From Chrysemys picta bellii (lineage: Eukaryota > Chordata > Testudines > Emydidae), in assembly GCF_011386835.1 (NCBI RefSeq), contig NC_088805.1, positions 13,822,836-13,886,835 on the forward strand: 64,000 bases of DNA, written 5' to 3'. Positions 24,601 to 38,200 of this stretch are shown here, piece by piece. The notes under the pieces are model-generated. The model was not told the origin of the DNA, ran no database searches, and saw nothing but the letters and a program-made list of their open reading frames with translations. The translations under genes and the position numbers were made by a program. Each line of letters opens with the position of its first letter. Positions within the stretch are counted from its first letter, which is position 1.

Positions 24601-27600
24601 CACACCTTGAATACTGCTTGCAGTTCTGGTTGCCGCCCCATCTCAAAAAAAAAAAATTGGAAAATGGAGATATCCCATCTCCTAGAACTGGAAGGGACCT
24701 TGAAAGGTCATCGAGTCCAGCCCCCTGCCTTCACTAGCAGGACCAAGTACTGATTTTGCCCCAGATCCCTAAGTGGCCCCCTCAAGGATTGAACTCACAA
24801 CCCTGGGTTTAGCAGGCCAATGCTCAAACCACTGAGCTATCCCTCTGCCCTGTACAGAGAAGGGCAACAAAAATGATTAGGGGTATGGAACAGCTTCCAT
24901 ATGAGGAGAGATTAAAAACACTGGAACTGTTCAGTTTGGAAGAGAGATGACGACTAAGGAAGAATATATTAGAGGTCTATAAAATAATGAATGATATGGA
25001 CAAATTGAATAAGGAAGTGTTATTTAACCCTTAATGTAACAAAAGAACCGGGTTGACCCAATGAAATTAACAGGCAGCAAGTTTAAAATAAATATAATGA
25101 AGTACTTCCACGTTCAACCCATGGAACTCATTGCCAGGGAATGCTGTGAAAGCCAAAAGAATAACTGTTCAAAAGAGAATTAGATAAGTTCATGGAGGAT
25201 AGGTCCATCAGTGGCTATTAGCTAAGATGGTTAGGGATGCAACCCCATACTGTGGGTTTCCCTAAGCCTCTGACAACCAGAAGCTGGGCCTGGATGACAG
25301 GGAATGGATCACTTGATAACTGCTCTGTTCTGTTCATTCCCTCTGAAGCATCTGGCACTGGCCACTGCTGGAAGACAGGATACTGGGGTAGATGGACCAT
25401 ATGTCTGACCCAGTATGTTTGTTCTCATGTTCTTAAGATGGAGACCAAAGTGGCTGTCTGCAAGGTGTGAGCATCTGTTCCCCAACTGGCCCAAGCTAGT
25501 TTGTGGATTATATTGTTCCTAGTTTTTATCTTGGAGAAGAGGAAATATCTTGAGTAGAATATTTTCCCTTGGGCTGAAGCGGTACCAGTTCTATGGCTCA
25601 CAGATGGAGCAGGAGTCTATTTCCTTTCTGACCATCTTCTTATGAGAGGGGTCACTGAAAAGGGACATGGAAGGGGGTTCTGGAGAGAGAACAGACAGGA
25701 CCTCTGTCATATCACCAGTAGTGATAACCTCTAGAACCCATGTTTGACATTATACCGTGCCATGCTGAGAAAAAGTGAACCAGATGACCTCCAAATAGGG
25801 TGCAGGAGTCCTGTGTATGTGTTAGGGGCCTGATTCTTGGCTTCTGAAAGCCCCATCAAAAGGATTTCTTGGTGGGAGGCTAGGGCTGGAAGAATGAAGA
25901 GGAAACATTCTGCTTACTGTGTTGTAATCTTGGTGTTTGCTAGGAGCTCAAGTCCTTTGATGATAGAATGGTTATGGGGCTGGATGCTGCCTGTAAGACT
26001 GAGGTTTAGGATACCTCCTCTGTGGCCCCAGGGTATAGATACCCAGAGAGTGAAACATTGCTCATGGGTTTTTAAGGGTATGTAACAATTTCATCTTTTT
26101 TTCATGCTGAATGGGTTATTTCTCTCAAGAGGCAGATCCTCCACAGTGGATTGGACTTCTTTGGTAAATCTGGAAGATTGGAGCCATGAATCCCTTCTCA
26201 TCGTTATAGATGCTGCCATTGACTAGGAGGCTAATTAATTAATACAACCATATTTCAACTTTAAACCTTGGTTCTATTTCACTAAATGGAACTGTGCACT
26301 CACCAAAGTGAAGTTCTTTCTTCAAAAGAGGTCTAGACATTTGGCCTCCTTGCCAGTGGGTGTAAATCTGGGTTGATGTTGCTTGTCACTTTTGGTGACA
26401 GCCTGCAACACTACAGAGTTTGGAGTATGAAAGTAAGTATTCCATACCCTTCAATGGTACAAAATATTTTTTCTCTGCTCTTTTCAGAGTGAGAGCACAA
26501 GTAGCTGGAGTATTCCAGACCATTCTGGTTGGTTCTAAAATGGACTCATTAATAGGCAGTGCCTCCTTCCTGGGACCAGCTCTTTGGAGGATATCTAATA
26601 GCTCATGAGTGATGTCCTGCATTTTATCCAGGGGTATCTGCAGCATATCTGCAATTCTCCCAAGGTGGTCTTGGAACTGCCTATAGTCAGGTGGTGATGG
26701 TGTGATCACCTCATCTGATGCGGACAATGATAATCATCCCACAGGGGCAAATGGTTCCAGCTATTTGGGTTGCTCCTCTTCATCAGAGTGTCCCTGATTA
26801 AGCTGAGGTTCTTTCCCAGGTGGGAATCCTGCCTTGCATCTCACTGATACCGTGCATATTTGGGAGTCACAAAGATGGATCTCAGGGACACCAATAAGGC
26901 TAGTGCAGGGGATCATAGAGGTAATGAGGCAGACTCCAGAGAGGAAGGTACCATCCTGAGCTGGGCAGTCCTTCCTATGAGAATATGAAGGCACCCATGA
27001 TATCTTGGAGCCTCTGTCGGGGCTGACTTCCTGCCTCATTAAAGCTGGTGAAACTCTCCCGGTAATTCCAGACTAAGTGGAGGAAAATAAGGCCTCTATG
27101 TTGATGGGCGGCGCCATCAGTACCAGTAGTCTCATTATGTATTGGCTGGCTGATAGTACAGGAGAGTGGTGAAGTGATGGTGTCAGGAGCTCCCTGGTTA
27201 GGACCGGATCTGATAGTGTCAGCGATTCCAGATCTGCAAAGACGGTAAGGGCCTCTGGGATAGAATATCTAGTCTGTTGAAGGAGAGTGGACCCAGTTTC
27301 TGTCCCTTAGCAGTGCTGATTTCAGAAGGACAGTGGTTTTCAGTAACAATGATTTCTTATCTCTTCATGCTGGTACCATCAGTGTAGGATGTGTCCAAGT
27401 TCCTCTTTCCATTGTCACTACCAGAGATAGTCCTGTCCTTTTGGCTATCAACCGTTTTGGAGGACTCTTGATTCTCCATATCAAGGAACCAGTACCATGC
27501 TCCTTAGGAGTTCCAGACACGTCCGTATCAAGGCATGGGTCTTATTGACCTAGAAGTTGTCAGCAAGGAGGTCCTCTTTTTAGGTGAGGACTTGGCAAGA

Positions 27601-30600
27601 GACTTTTCACATTTCTTGTGAGTGTTTGCTTTTACCCTCCTCATGTCTCTGTTTGGAAGAGTCTGTAACTCTGCCCTGAGCAGCCCCAGAGTTGGAGACC
27701 CCCGTGATCGAAGGGGTGCCCTTCAATGCCTCTGTCTGATGTGCAGAGGAGTGTGATGGGCCAGAATAAGACTGAAGTCTCACAGAATTGTCCATCGGGA
27801 ATCTTGTAAGCCTGAATTCATGGGACTGATGGGTTCAGCAAGGAAAGCAAGGACAGATACTGCACTTAGAAGGATTATGAGCTTTGTGGAAGTCGGTGAC
27901 CAGGAAGAACCAGGGATAGGCCTTGCACACCCTGGGATCTTGGGCATACAGGGCACCCCCCTATGGGGGGGAGGGGTGTTTGGGTGGGGGTGCCCCTAGA
28001 CCTCTGAACTACTCTAACTACACTATCTAAAACTGCTAAAACTATTAATATCTAATTGTTTGAACAGGCACACTAGCTAAAGCTACGGACACTAGAGAAG
28101 TTCTGTCTCAGACCACATACAGTAGAAAGGAACAGGAGAAGTGGTAGGTCTGCACCACCCCTTTTGCCCTCGGTTCAGAGCAGGAGGAGGAGAAAGGCGC
28201 AGGCCAGGCAAAAAAATCTGCCCATCTCAGATGCATGGAACACATATGCACCTCGACTGGAATACACTTAGTGACCATCACTGGAAGAACTCTGGTTTAC
28301 ACACACGTCTATCTTCATTGGTATGCAGTCGAAACATTTGAGATTACTTGGCCTCATACCCCTGTGATTCTTGAAATAGACCCCAGCCATAATAGATGGC
28401 ACTACACAAATCTGGAATCAAAATGCACTTTCATGTAATTAATTTTTTTTTTTTTTTTTTTAAAGAAAAAGTTGAGTTTTGCATTGGAGCCAATTCACCA
28501 CTTGAGGCAGAGTGCCTGTCTCTGTGTGCAGAAGGGACCTCCCTTACAAAATCAGTCAAAGATGTAATCCTGGATTGGGTCTAGTTTCATCAAATCATTA
28601 GATACATGAGTAACTAGCAACTCTAACAACTCCTATACTTCTACCATCCACAATCTCAGAGCACAGAGGCTCATCAACATTCCATTTATCTGGTCAGATT
28701 TTTCTTGCATATTTTTGTACTAAATATCAATTTCAGATTTTTTCTCATTCAAACCCATTAAAATAGGGGCGGTAAATAGAATAAATTACAGAAAGGATAA
28801 AAAGCAGAATAGTAATTCCCATCCTGGATCCATTAGTCCAATGTCCTGTCTCCAAGAGCATCCAGTACCAGATGCCTCAGAAGCAGGTGCAAAATCACAA
28901 TAGTAGTCAAATGTGTTATGTCCCCCCATGCCGGTTTCATTCTAATCTCTAATAGTGAGAGATTGGTTTAAACCCTGATGCATGAGGATTTTGTATCCCT
29001 TCCAAAATTCTGTTTGTATTAACTGTTATAACTCTGGATATTCTTGTTATCGATATAAATGTCCGATCCCTCTTTGAATCTTACTAAATTCTTGGCACCA
29101 GTGACAAGTTAATGCATAATATCCTCATGGATCACCTTTGACTCATCAATACCTTGAGAATCCCACTCTCGCAGAAACTGTACATCTCTATGACATTTGC
29201 AGAATCACAGGACCAACAGACTATGAAGTGGGACTCCTCCCACAGCAGAAAGCAAGTAGCCTTTCCCAGTGAGCTTAACATGCAGTTTTTGCCAATTACT
29301 GAAGCAAGCCGTGACAGGTAAAAGCAGGAAGAAAATGTCTAGGGAACAGAATTGTATAAAGGTTAGCGGCAGCACGGGCAATATTGGTTGCAAAAGCAGT
29401 CAAGCAAAGATAAAACATAAAAAAAGGATGATCACATCTAATTGAACAGAAGGCAGTAAATGACATGGATAAAGACAACAACAATATAATGTTTCAGCAT
29501 TACAGTAGCAATGGGCATTCCATGCATTTTCTGCACTCTCTCACAACGCTTCACTGGTAGATATATACATAGCTGAACATCAATAGATTCAAAAGACAGA
29601 TACTACAGCAAAAGGACAAACTTTTCAGTTCTCTTTCTGGGAACTAGATTTCTTATTTGGATAACTGTTTTTATTTAAATACCTTTTATTTTTTCTCTTT
29701 CTGAATTAACGTCAATATTTAAACCAGGGATTAGCTGAACACATTGAGACGGTAACTGTTGAAAGTCTGTATTTTCTCCCTGTCTCTCTCTGAAGAGCTG
29801 CACATATCCAAGGATTAATCACTGTGCATTCAGTAGAAAGTTGGCCCTCTAGCCGGGTAAATTAATCATAGTGATATCCTAGGTGAGGCAAATGTCCTAT
29901 TTAATCCCAGATTGCTATTTTTAAAAAGTAAATAATGGAGGTCTACATTTGATTCATCCACTGTTAAACTCAGATTTTTACTCTGTTGGGTTACAAAACC
30001 AGTGATGTGAAGGGGAGGGAAAAGGAGAGGCTGGGCTAAGACAACAAAGGGGAATGCGTAAGAAAGAGCACTGAGAAAACAAGCCGCCTGTTTTGTGCAT
30101 GCACAACTGCCAGCAAATATTAGCTGCAACTCAGCTATATTTCTTGCCTCCTGAAGGAAAGATGCAGGTCAGCAGCTGCCATAGGGAGACCGAGCTAGAA
30201 ATGTGCGTACTGTACAATAAAGTACTGTACTACTCTACAAGCTTTAATTGCTCTATATTTTCCAGTTTGTCTAAAACATGATATTCTAAACCAGCACTAC
30301 AGGGATTCAAAATGGTCTAGACTATAGCAGTCATTTCTGAATTTTGTGTCCATCTTTTCCCAGATATAGAAATATGCTAGACAGTTATAGTACAATATGA
30401 GAGAGATAAGGTGTAAGCTTATCTCTCTCACCAACAGAAGTTGGTCCACTAAAATATATTACCTCACCCACCACCTTCTCTCTCCATTATACTGGGACCA
30501 AAATGGATACAACTACACTACATAGTACTATATGGACATGACAGCTACATCACCTGAAAATAAATGCTTGCCCTTTACATTTTAGCTGTGTAGAGGTGCA

Positions 30601-30998
30601 CACTTGAGGACTGGAGTCCAGTGATTTTCAGTGAAGGGCTCCTCCCTGTGGATGAACTTACTCTCTCTTGAAGTCAGCAAGTTTGCTGACCTCAGGGTAC
30701 AATACAAGATATCTTGGTAAAGCATTTGTTTGACTATGGACCATTGCTGAGTTATAAAATAAGTTTGCTTGTAGCAATGCAGGCAGAGGGGATGTTTGTG
30801 TGTGGGATCTGTTGTAGTCACTTATATTATTGTCATTTAATTTGTCAGGTGCCATGGAAATAAGTATATAAAAATATTAAGACGATTAGGGTAGATACCT
30901 GAACTGAATTTGGGCCAAACTGTTTCATTCATGAACAATACCAGTGTGAGCTATTTCAACTGGTGTCAGAATAGCAAAACGTTTCCCAAAAGTAGTAA

Positions 30999-31036
<38 letters not shown>

Positions 31037-32148
31037 TTGACTCTTTTTAGGAACAGTATAATGGAAAAGCAGACACCACACTTCTGCAGCAATTAGATTG
31101 CGTTAAAGATGTCAGTAGCACTTTACTTTAAAAAGTACATATTTTAAGAAAAGTATTATGCAAATTAATGCAAAGCAATGCAATATTAGTAATACATGTA
31201 TACACACACACACACACACACACAGGTGAGTAACTTCTGAGCTTCTCAACCTGTTAGCACTCCTCCCTCTGCAACAGCAGCCCAAGGCAAATATTTTAAT
31301 TTCCTGGGGCTCTACAGCGTGCTGCTGCTGTAGTTTGGCTTTGCCAGCAATTTAAGGCATGATGACTGGTGCAGTGCTTTGCAATTCTACTTGTAATAGT
31401 CACACTCTACCTTCCTAGAGGGCACCCTAACTTGGCTTCTTCTACAAATTGACAATTTCAATAGCTGTGACAGCAGCTATGCTATGCCAGGCTTGCAGCT
31501 CCTAGAATTGCTGCTTCAGCCCTGATGGATGTAACAGCTCCTTAGCTTGCACCTTTTGGTTTTGCTAAGTAGCCCACCTTCCTCCATCAGGAAATTAGTA
31601 TGCCATCACCCATAATGCCTTCTTGTGAGTGAATGCACTCATGACATGCACTGCAACGACTCATTTGTCTCCAAAGTATATTTCAGCAAGCTGTAGGGTC
31701 TATGCATATGTAGTCTGACAGAGAATTGAATTGTAGTCTGACAGTGCATATTATTTTAGGATACTTTAAAAAAAATTTACATTTTGCATTTGCAATGTCA
31801 GTCTTCAGAAGTGGGGGGAAAAGCAGATCATGACTGGCCCCACATCCAAGTAACAGCAGAATTATTTGAGAAGAATCTTTGACTAACAGGGCAAAAACTA
31901 TCTGCTAATGAATGTGGCTGCTAACAGAGAGGTAAATAATGTACCTGCCAACAAATAAAGGTGATTGTCCAATGATTTCCGAAGCATACTAGCTACACAA
32001 AGAAACTTCTTGCTTTCCAGGCACATGCTGTCTGAGCCTGATCTGATCCAAAGGCCAGTGAAGTCCATGCAAAGACTCCCATTGACTGTAATGGGCTTTG
32101 GATCAGACCCTATATCTTTATCCCTATTCTCTCTCTCTCTCTCATTTA

Positions 32149-32212
<64 letters not shown>

Positions 32213-35200
32213 ACGTAAGACTGGTAGAGAAAGGACATGGAGCAGCTGAAGCAGTACAAGTGCCTGCCTATATACAACTCATTCACACTAATGTGTGTAC
32301 ACACATTACACACACACTCTCTCTCCCTCTCTCTCTATTAAAACAGTGAGCGAATTACTGCATACTGAAATGAAGGTTTGGATAAACTAAACTTTTAAAT
32401 ATTCAGGTTAGTGAAGGAAATGCAAGAACCTTCTGCTGGTTTTAATCCAGGAGTTATTTATTAGTAGCGAAGAAAAAGGAACAAATACACCTTGTTGGGT
32501 ACTGGACATTTAGCTATTGGTTTCAAAATTGGGTCACATTTTTATGGTTTAGTTATTTTTGAAATGTTGACGGGCACGGAAGCAGCCCACCCTACAGAAA
32601 TAAGTTCAGACCAGGAACAGCAGTTCCTCGAGGAGGATGCTGTAATCCATCAACATTCACCTGCAGAATATGCACTTTATTCATGAATGTTGGTAGCCAC
32701 AGATCCAGAGGGACAGATAGCTAAGCTGGTCACCAGAGTGGTGATGTTGAAACAAAACTGCCTGCCAAAAGACAGTGTCAAGTTTCCTAAATAGAAGATT
32801 TCTATTAATTTGTATTGCAATGACACCACTACACTGCCCTACTACTTTTCTTTCTAAACCAATCAGCTGTTATTTTATGACCCACAGAAATGTGCTGCTA
32901 GCCAGTTATTGTAAATAATAAAGAAAAAATTAAAAGACGAAGTCTATTAGACCACCATGCAAATCACCTTGTGTTGATAAGCAATATATTCAGACAGTCG
33001 CCACCTGCCTCATTCCAAATGGGATAAACTCTGGTGGGATTTTTTGGATGGAACATCACAAAAAGTTAACTGACTTGCTCAGATTCTCACCAAGTCAAGG
33101 AAGCACTGAAATGGTACAAGCTCAGGTATCAATTTAACCCAAGTCTTTCCTCATAAGCTCAACAAGCACATGATTGGCTCTAGAAATATGCCACATTACT
33201 GAAGGACCATTTAATAGCCAAATACCCCATCCCACCCCCATTCCCATTTAGTTTGGGTGGGAGGTGACGACCTTGAATGTTTTATTTAAAGCTCTGACCA
33301 CTGTGAATTTATGAAGTTAATGAGCAGCAATATTGCCCGTGTTACCACAGACCCATCACCCTCCTTGAAATGAGCAGATTGATCTTCCCAGGTCAAGCCC
33401 CCCATGATTAGAGCACCTCCCTGTGCTTGCAGTATTGAGAACAGGGACTGTACCGTCCGGCGTTGCCTGCTGACGGGGTTTTTTACATTTGACGTAATCG
33501 TGGTCAACTGGAGTGGCTGTGTAAGGTGGGGATGTCAGACCTGGACCAGAGGAAGAGGGGAGGGAAGTCCCAGGGCCTGGTACTGTTCCAGCAGAAGAGT
33601 GAGAGTCTTCATCAATCATGCAAGTCTTTTCCCTGGGTAGATGGGAAGAAGAGAAAAATGAAAAGGAAGAGTATTAGCATAGTCAGTCTCTATATAAATT
33701 AAATGGAAATAGACTGCTCCTCTTCCATCATTATCTTCTGTATATAATCAAATCTATTAGTAACATCAACAAGATGGATTTTCACCATAGAAACAGGAAA
33801 GAAATGAAAAAGGGCAAACTGGATCCCCATCAATGGTTTGTGTCAAAACATCTTTATTTTATGGCCGCTAACAAACGAAAGCTAGAGGGCTCATGTCAAT
33901 AAATTAAGCTAGACTTTTAAGTAAACATCTGCTAATTAATCAAAAATAATGGTTTCACCAGTGGATCCAAAGATGAGGTTGTCCCCTTCTCTCGTTAACC
34001 TTCCTCCCTACATTGTGTCCATATATTGCAGAGATCTCAGAAAAATCAATAACGTAAGTTCTATGACGTGGAACACTAGATGCCATAAGAGTGAGTTAAA
34101 TTCTTAATATTTTGTGGCTTCTGTTGGTTTATGGCATTCATTGTTACCGTAATAGTCTGTGGCACACCTGTTTTGAATCTATGTAGGTGTCTGCACAAAT
34201 AATAATCTTTACACTAAAAGCCTACTTAGTGTGGAAAAAGCATGTTTTCAGAGTATTTTCTGGAAGTTAGCACTCACTTTTCTGTAACTTTTGGAGTGTT
34301 CTTCTCTTCACCCCTGGCAAATGGTCCCTCAGAAGCCTCCTTCATGAAAATAACTAATACCTCCGCATCCACCCCAGAGTCTGGCTTCCCCAGAAGTTTC
34401 AGAATAGAGGCATGAAGCCGAAAGTAAACCTAGGAAAACAAAACACAGTTCATTAAATCAGTAGAAAGCTCAGAATTCTGAAACTAGTTCCAAGAAGTTG
34501 GCCCTGTTCTGCAAAAATTATTTGTTGTCACATGTACCTCATCAGGACATTTCCTGTCTATCCAAGTCAAGTAAACGGCACAGGGTCTCAAAACAAAAAG
34601 GTGTTCCCTCCAGGCAATGAAATGAAGCAATGAGGACAGACATGGGAGGAGGTCACTGGATACATACTACAGCCAATGTCCTTAACAAGCTGCACCATGG
34701 ATGCAGAGGGTCTGTGACTACTACGTCAGCCCATGGGCTCATGCCCTGTCTCTGGGCGAGGGGATGGATTTCACCCCAACCACCTACACTTCAACCTCAA
34801 AGTCTGATTGATGAGTTTTATGTGGGTAAAGCAAATTTGACTCTTATTAAATAAGTGATTAAAAGTAGCATTATCTGATACCAGTATCATACCTATAAAT
34901 TGGCTTTATAATGCAAGCATTTAGGATTCCTGGTTTTTGTCTTGAATATTTCCATCTGTAAAGTACAATGCACATCTATAGCCACTATGCTAATAATAAT
35001 GATTATCATTATTTCAACTAACTGGAGAAAACAAAATATAAACCTTCCATGCTTTAAAAAACAGAAAATGGTGTCTACTGGTTAAACTATGCATGTGTGT
35101 CAACATTTTCAACACACTTAAACCATGGTAACAGCAGTTAAATTCTGATTCAGTTTAGCTAGTAGACCTTGCACTAAGCTTTTGTGCATGTTTTCCCATT

Positions 35201-38200
35201 TTACCTCTAATGCCTCCATGGCCAGTTCTGGTGGGTTATGGTAGTGAATCTTCTTTGGATACCTGGCAGCTTCCTCATGGAGGTAGTGACCTGCCTGTTT
35301 GTAATGAAACAGATAGACAACAGGAGACTGCTTTTGCTTCTCTGCAATCTTTCCCAGCATGTAGTGAATAAGCCACTCCTCTTCATCTCCATCTCCCTCA
35401 CAGCGAGATGCCGAACTAAAGCAGAGTTTGGCTGTCTCCAACATGCTGTCTCGACGCTCTTCCATCTGCAATGGGACAAGATGCTGAAAACATGAGTTCA
35501 CCCTTAGCTGGAATGAACAATGTTGAAATTTATTCTACTGCATATGAAAGCTCAAAAAAGCAATAGGTTATTTAAATGTATCCAACTACCCAAATGGCTT
35601 CTGAAAAGTCATAAAATGGAGTGCATATGAATCTGTGTTTCATTCAGTTAAATGCCTTCTTACATTAATGACTGAAATAAAGCGGTAAGAAAAAAATGTA
35701 TAAACGTAAAACACTTGTGGAGAAATTAACAGACAGTGATTCTGTTTCTTTTCCATCATTGTAAGCAATTCCCTCAACACATTTTATTTAAAAATAAGAA
35801 TTAGGGATATTTACCTAACTCTGCAACTAATAGTCTGCTAGAACATAGGCCATTAGAATTCACAAGAAAATACATTTTATAATAGTTGGTAAGAATCGGA
35901 TTTTGACCCCATAAGCAAGGCAGCAGTATTGATTTTTACTAAACAAAACAAAAGCATAAATTAAGGTTAGCCTTCCCCAAGACTGAATTAAAAAATATTT
36001 AAAAATATAAAGTTATGACAGCATCTTAAGTACTGTCTGGGAAAGTGTTGCTTTATTTTACAGAGTTTCAATATAATGTTAAATATTAATTACGAACTTC
36101 TTGAACAGAAAATATTCTTGAAACACATCTGCCCCCTTTTACATAATTCATTTAAGGAGAATCCCTTTGATTATGGTTTGGTATACAACAGTGGCTTTGT
36201 ATTTTTTTTTAAACAGATATATCCCTGACAGGGAGAATCACGCTGTTCTAACTCACCTTTTGTTACACCGAAAGCTTAGCCTTTTCAAAGGTTTATACCT
36301 TTATAACACATTCATTTTAAAAAGAAGAGTGAAGCCATTTTAAATAAATATTCTGGTTTGGTGCATGGAAACTTAAGTTGGATGGTCTGTACCCACGTTA
36401 TAACTCTGTAACATATTGTAACTAAAGTATTGTCGACTCAATTCCTTAATAAGTACCTCACTGTGATAGGTTTACAAGACAGTAATGAGCATGTCTTTAT
36501 TGTGAAGAATGACGTGGGGCTGTAATAACTTGGGGCTTCAAGGTAATTAATTTTGGAGTTCTTAGGTATAATTACCAAGTAATCTTTAGAGATGTAATAA
36601 ACACACTGTTACATGGCAGTCCACAGTAAACCTTGTATGGTTACCATGTAACTAAGAGCAATAACATAGTCAAGAGCCTTTGTTTCTTATGTGTGTAAAG
36701 CTCTGCACACTTCTATGGTGGTACTACATATATCAATACAGAAGGGGAAGGTGGTAAATATTTATACTTGGGAACACTCAAAACTGAGAAGGGTGAAAAT
36801 GTAATTTAATCTCCCCCCATTAACATTTGGGATGCTAACACCTCAAGAGCTTTGGAAGAGATGGGAGAGTAGAGGTGCTAGTAAAATTACTCTAATATCA
36901 GCATCATGATGTCCCATGGTTCTTATCGCTCAATAACTACATCAAAATTTGTATGTGGACAAATAAAAAGATGAATCTTTCTAACTACCAAATTGCAAAT
37001 AAATTAATAACTAATTCTAGCACTGTTCTATCAGAGAATTCATGCCAATCAGACACAATTTTGATGGGAAAGAGCCCTGTATTTCTTTCCCTTTCCACCA
37101 CAGTGATCACCTTCCCAAATTATCTTTAGAAGAAGCAAGAAATCTAAAAACAGGATCCGAAAGACTGATATGGTGTAATCGCCTTGGTTAGGTGTCTGAC
37201 CTTTCACCATTAGTTTTAATATTTCCTGAATAAACAGGAAATGAGAAGTTGAGATCCTGAACATGCTAAGATACTTTTCATAGCATCTACTAAAGAGCAG
37301 CAAGAACCTGGATGAGTAAATTTGGAAAAAATGTTTATTTTGTTTTCCTGGGAGGCATAGCGATTCACTGAAGTTATCCTTCATGAATTCAAAATCAACT
37401 CAGTGCATTTCCCACAAACATGTTTGTTTAGAGATGCTATTTCAGTAGATCATCTGCTGCTACGGAATACGGCTGCTGACAGCCACCACTTTGTTTATAA
37501 TCCAGATTATCAACAGCTCATATAATGTTCATTTTGCTTCATGGGAACACCCTTGTTGACTTCTGATTGTTTTACTGCAAGACAAAAATCTGAATTCAAC
37601 CCCCTGGGGCAAGTTTGCTCTAGAAAACGCTTTTTATATATATAAAGGCAAATTGCAAAGCAAAAATTTAAGCCTAGATTTATCTGCTAAGCTCCTCACT
37701 AACCAAGTTGTGGGAGGCATCCAACATACAAACGTTATAATTAACCTTTTAGACATTCTTTCCCCACCTTAGTGGAACCCTATTATTACCTCTTGATTCA
37801 CTGAAGACATGCCAAAATCCATCATTATGTGACATAACAAATACCATGGACTGTATTCAAACATCTGGGATAGCTTCCATGAACCAAGATCTACCAAGAG
37901 GGCTGGACATCCCTCTGTGTTGAACATCCCTCAGAGCTTCCTTAATGGGGGCATTCAACACAGAAATTCAGCTCAAGTTTTTATTTTTCTTTGCAGTTCA
38001 CCTAACTCAGGATGAGAGCCTCGTAGAGACTTTTGAATAAAAAAACCAAGAAGAATGACTAAGCCTCTTGAGATGCGTGTTCTCTGAACATGGGGGCCTC
38101 CCAAGACCCATGTTTTCCAAATAGAATTTTCAGCTCCTTTTGTGCCTAGCTCAAGAGTGTTGAAGAAAATGATTCACTACCTTGAGTTAACTGAGAATTT

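Larger units (their letters stand above)
22359..28300 (-). mobile_element. DIRS-like retroelement with inverted terminal repeats, inactive, interrupted by CR1
   Basis: On the minus strand, scrambled fragments of a DIRS-type pol are present: [11 protein letters not shown], then [17 protein letters not shown], then VNVKKS, then [13 protein letters not shown]. They are followed by an RNase-H-like segment ([20 protein letters not shown]) and preceded by a gag-like segment at 26386-26727. The ends are imperfect inverted repeats: 22359-22555 reads gtaactggagttctt and then ctatgtgtattccactggag, and 28115-28300 gives the reverse complement with similar text (gagttcttcc, aagtgtattccagtcgaggt). Inverted termini plus this pol type identify DIRS rather than an LTR element. 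Stops and frameshifts are frequent. A CR1 copy (about 24255-25440) lies inside. Confidence 0.8.
12707..33453. other. 20.7-kb CABIN1 intron, rich in transposons
   Basis: The largest intron in the window. Recognised contents are listed separately: MITE 13501-13647, short retroposon 16858-16953, CR1 17775-17940, repeat block 21618-22268, DIRS-like element 22359-28300 with nested CR1 and SINE, CR1 28815-29150, retroposon fragment 30399-30535, hairpin 32042-32107 and simple repeats. I see nothing recognisable in 12707-13500, 13650-16840, 18360-21610, 29160-30390 and 32340-33450 beyond short A/T runs. Confidence 0.75.

Noticed and set aside
24786..24839. tRNA gene suggested by A and B boxes
   Set aside because: The boxes belong to the tRNA-derived head of a SINE; the sequence continues into a CR1-like tail and cannot form an intact cloverleaf.
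22530..27795. Endogenous retrovirus
   Set aside because: Terminal repeats are inverted, and the RT/RNase H motifs are of DIRS type. No envelope-like or protease-like sequence was seen.
31965..32349. ORFs reading long His-Thr repeats
   Set aside because: They are translations of the (AC)n microsatellite at 32155-32210, with no splice or homology support.
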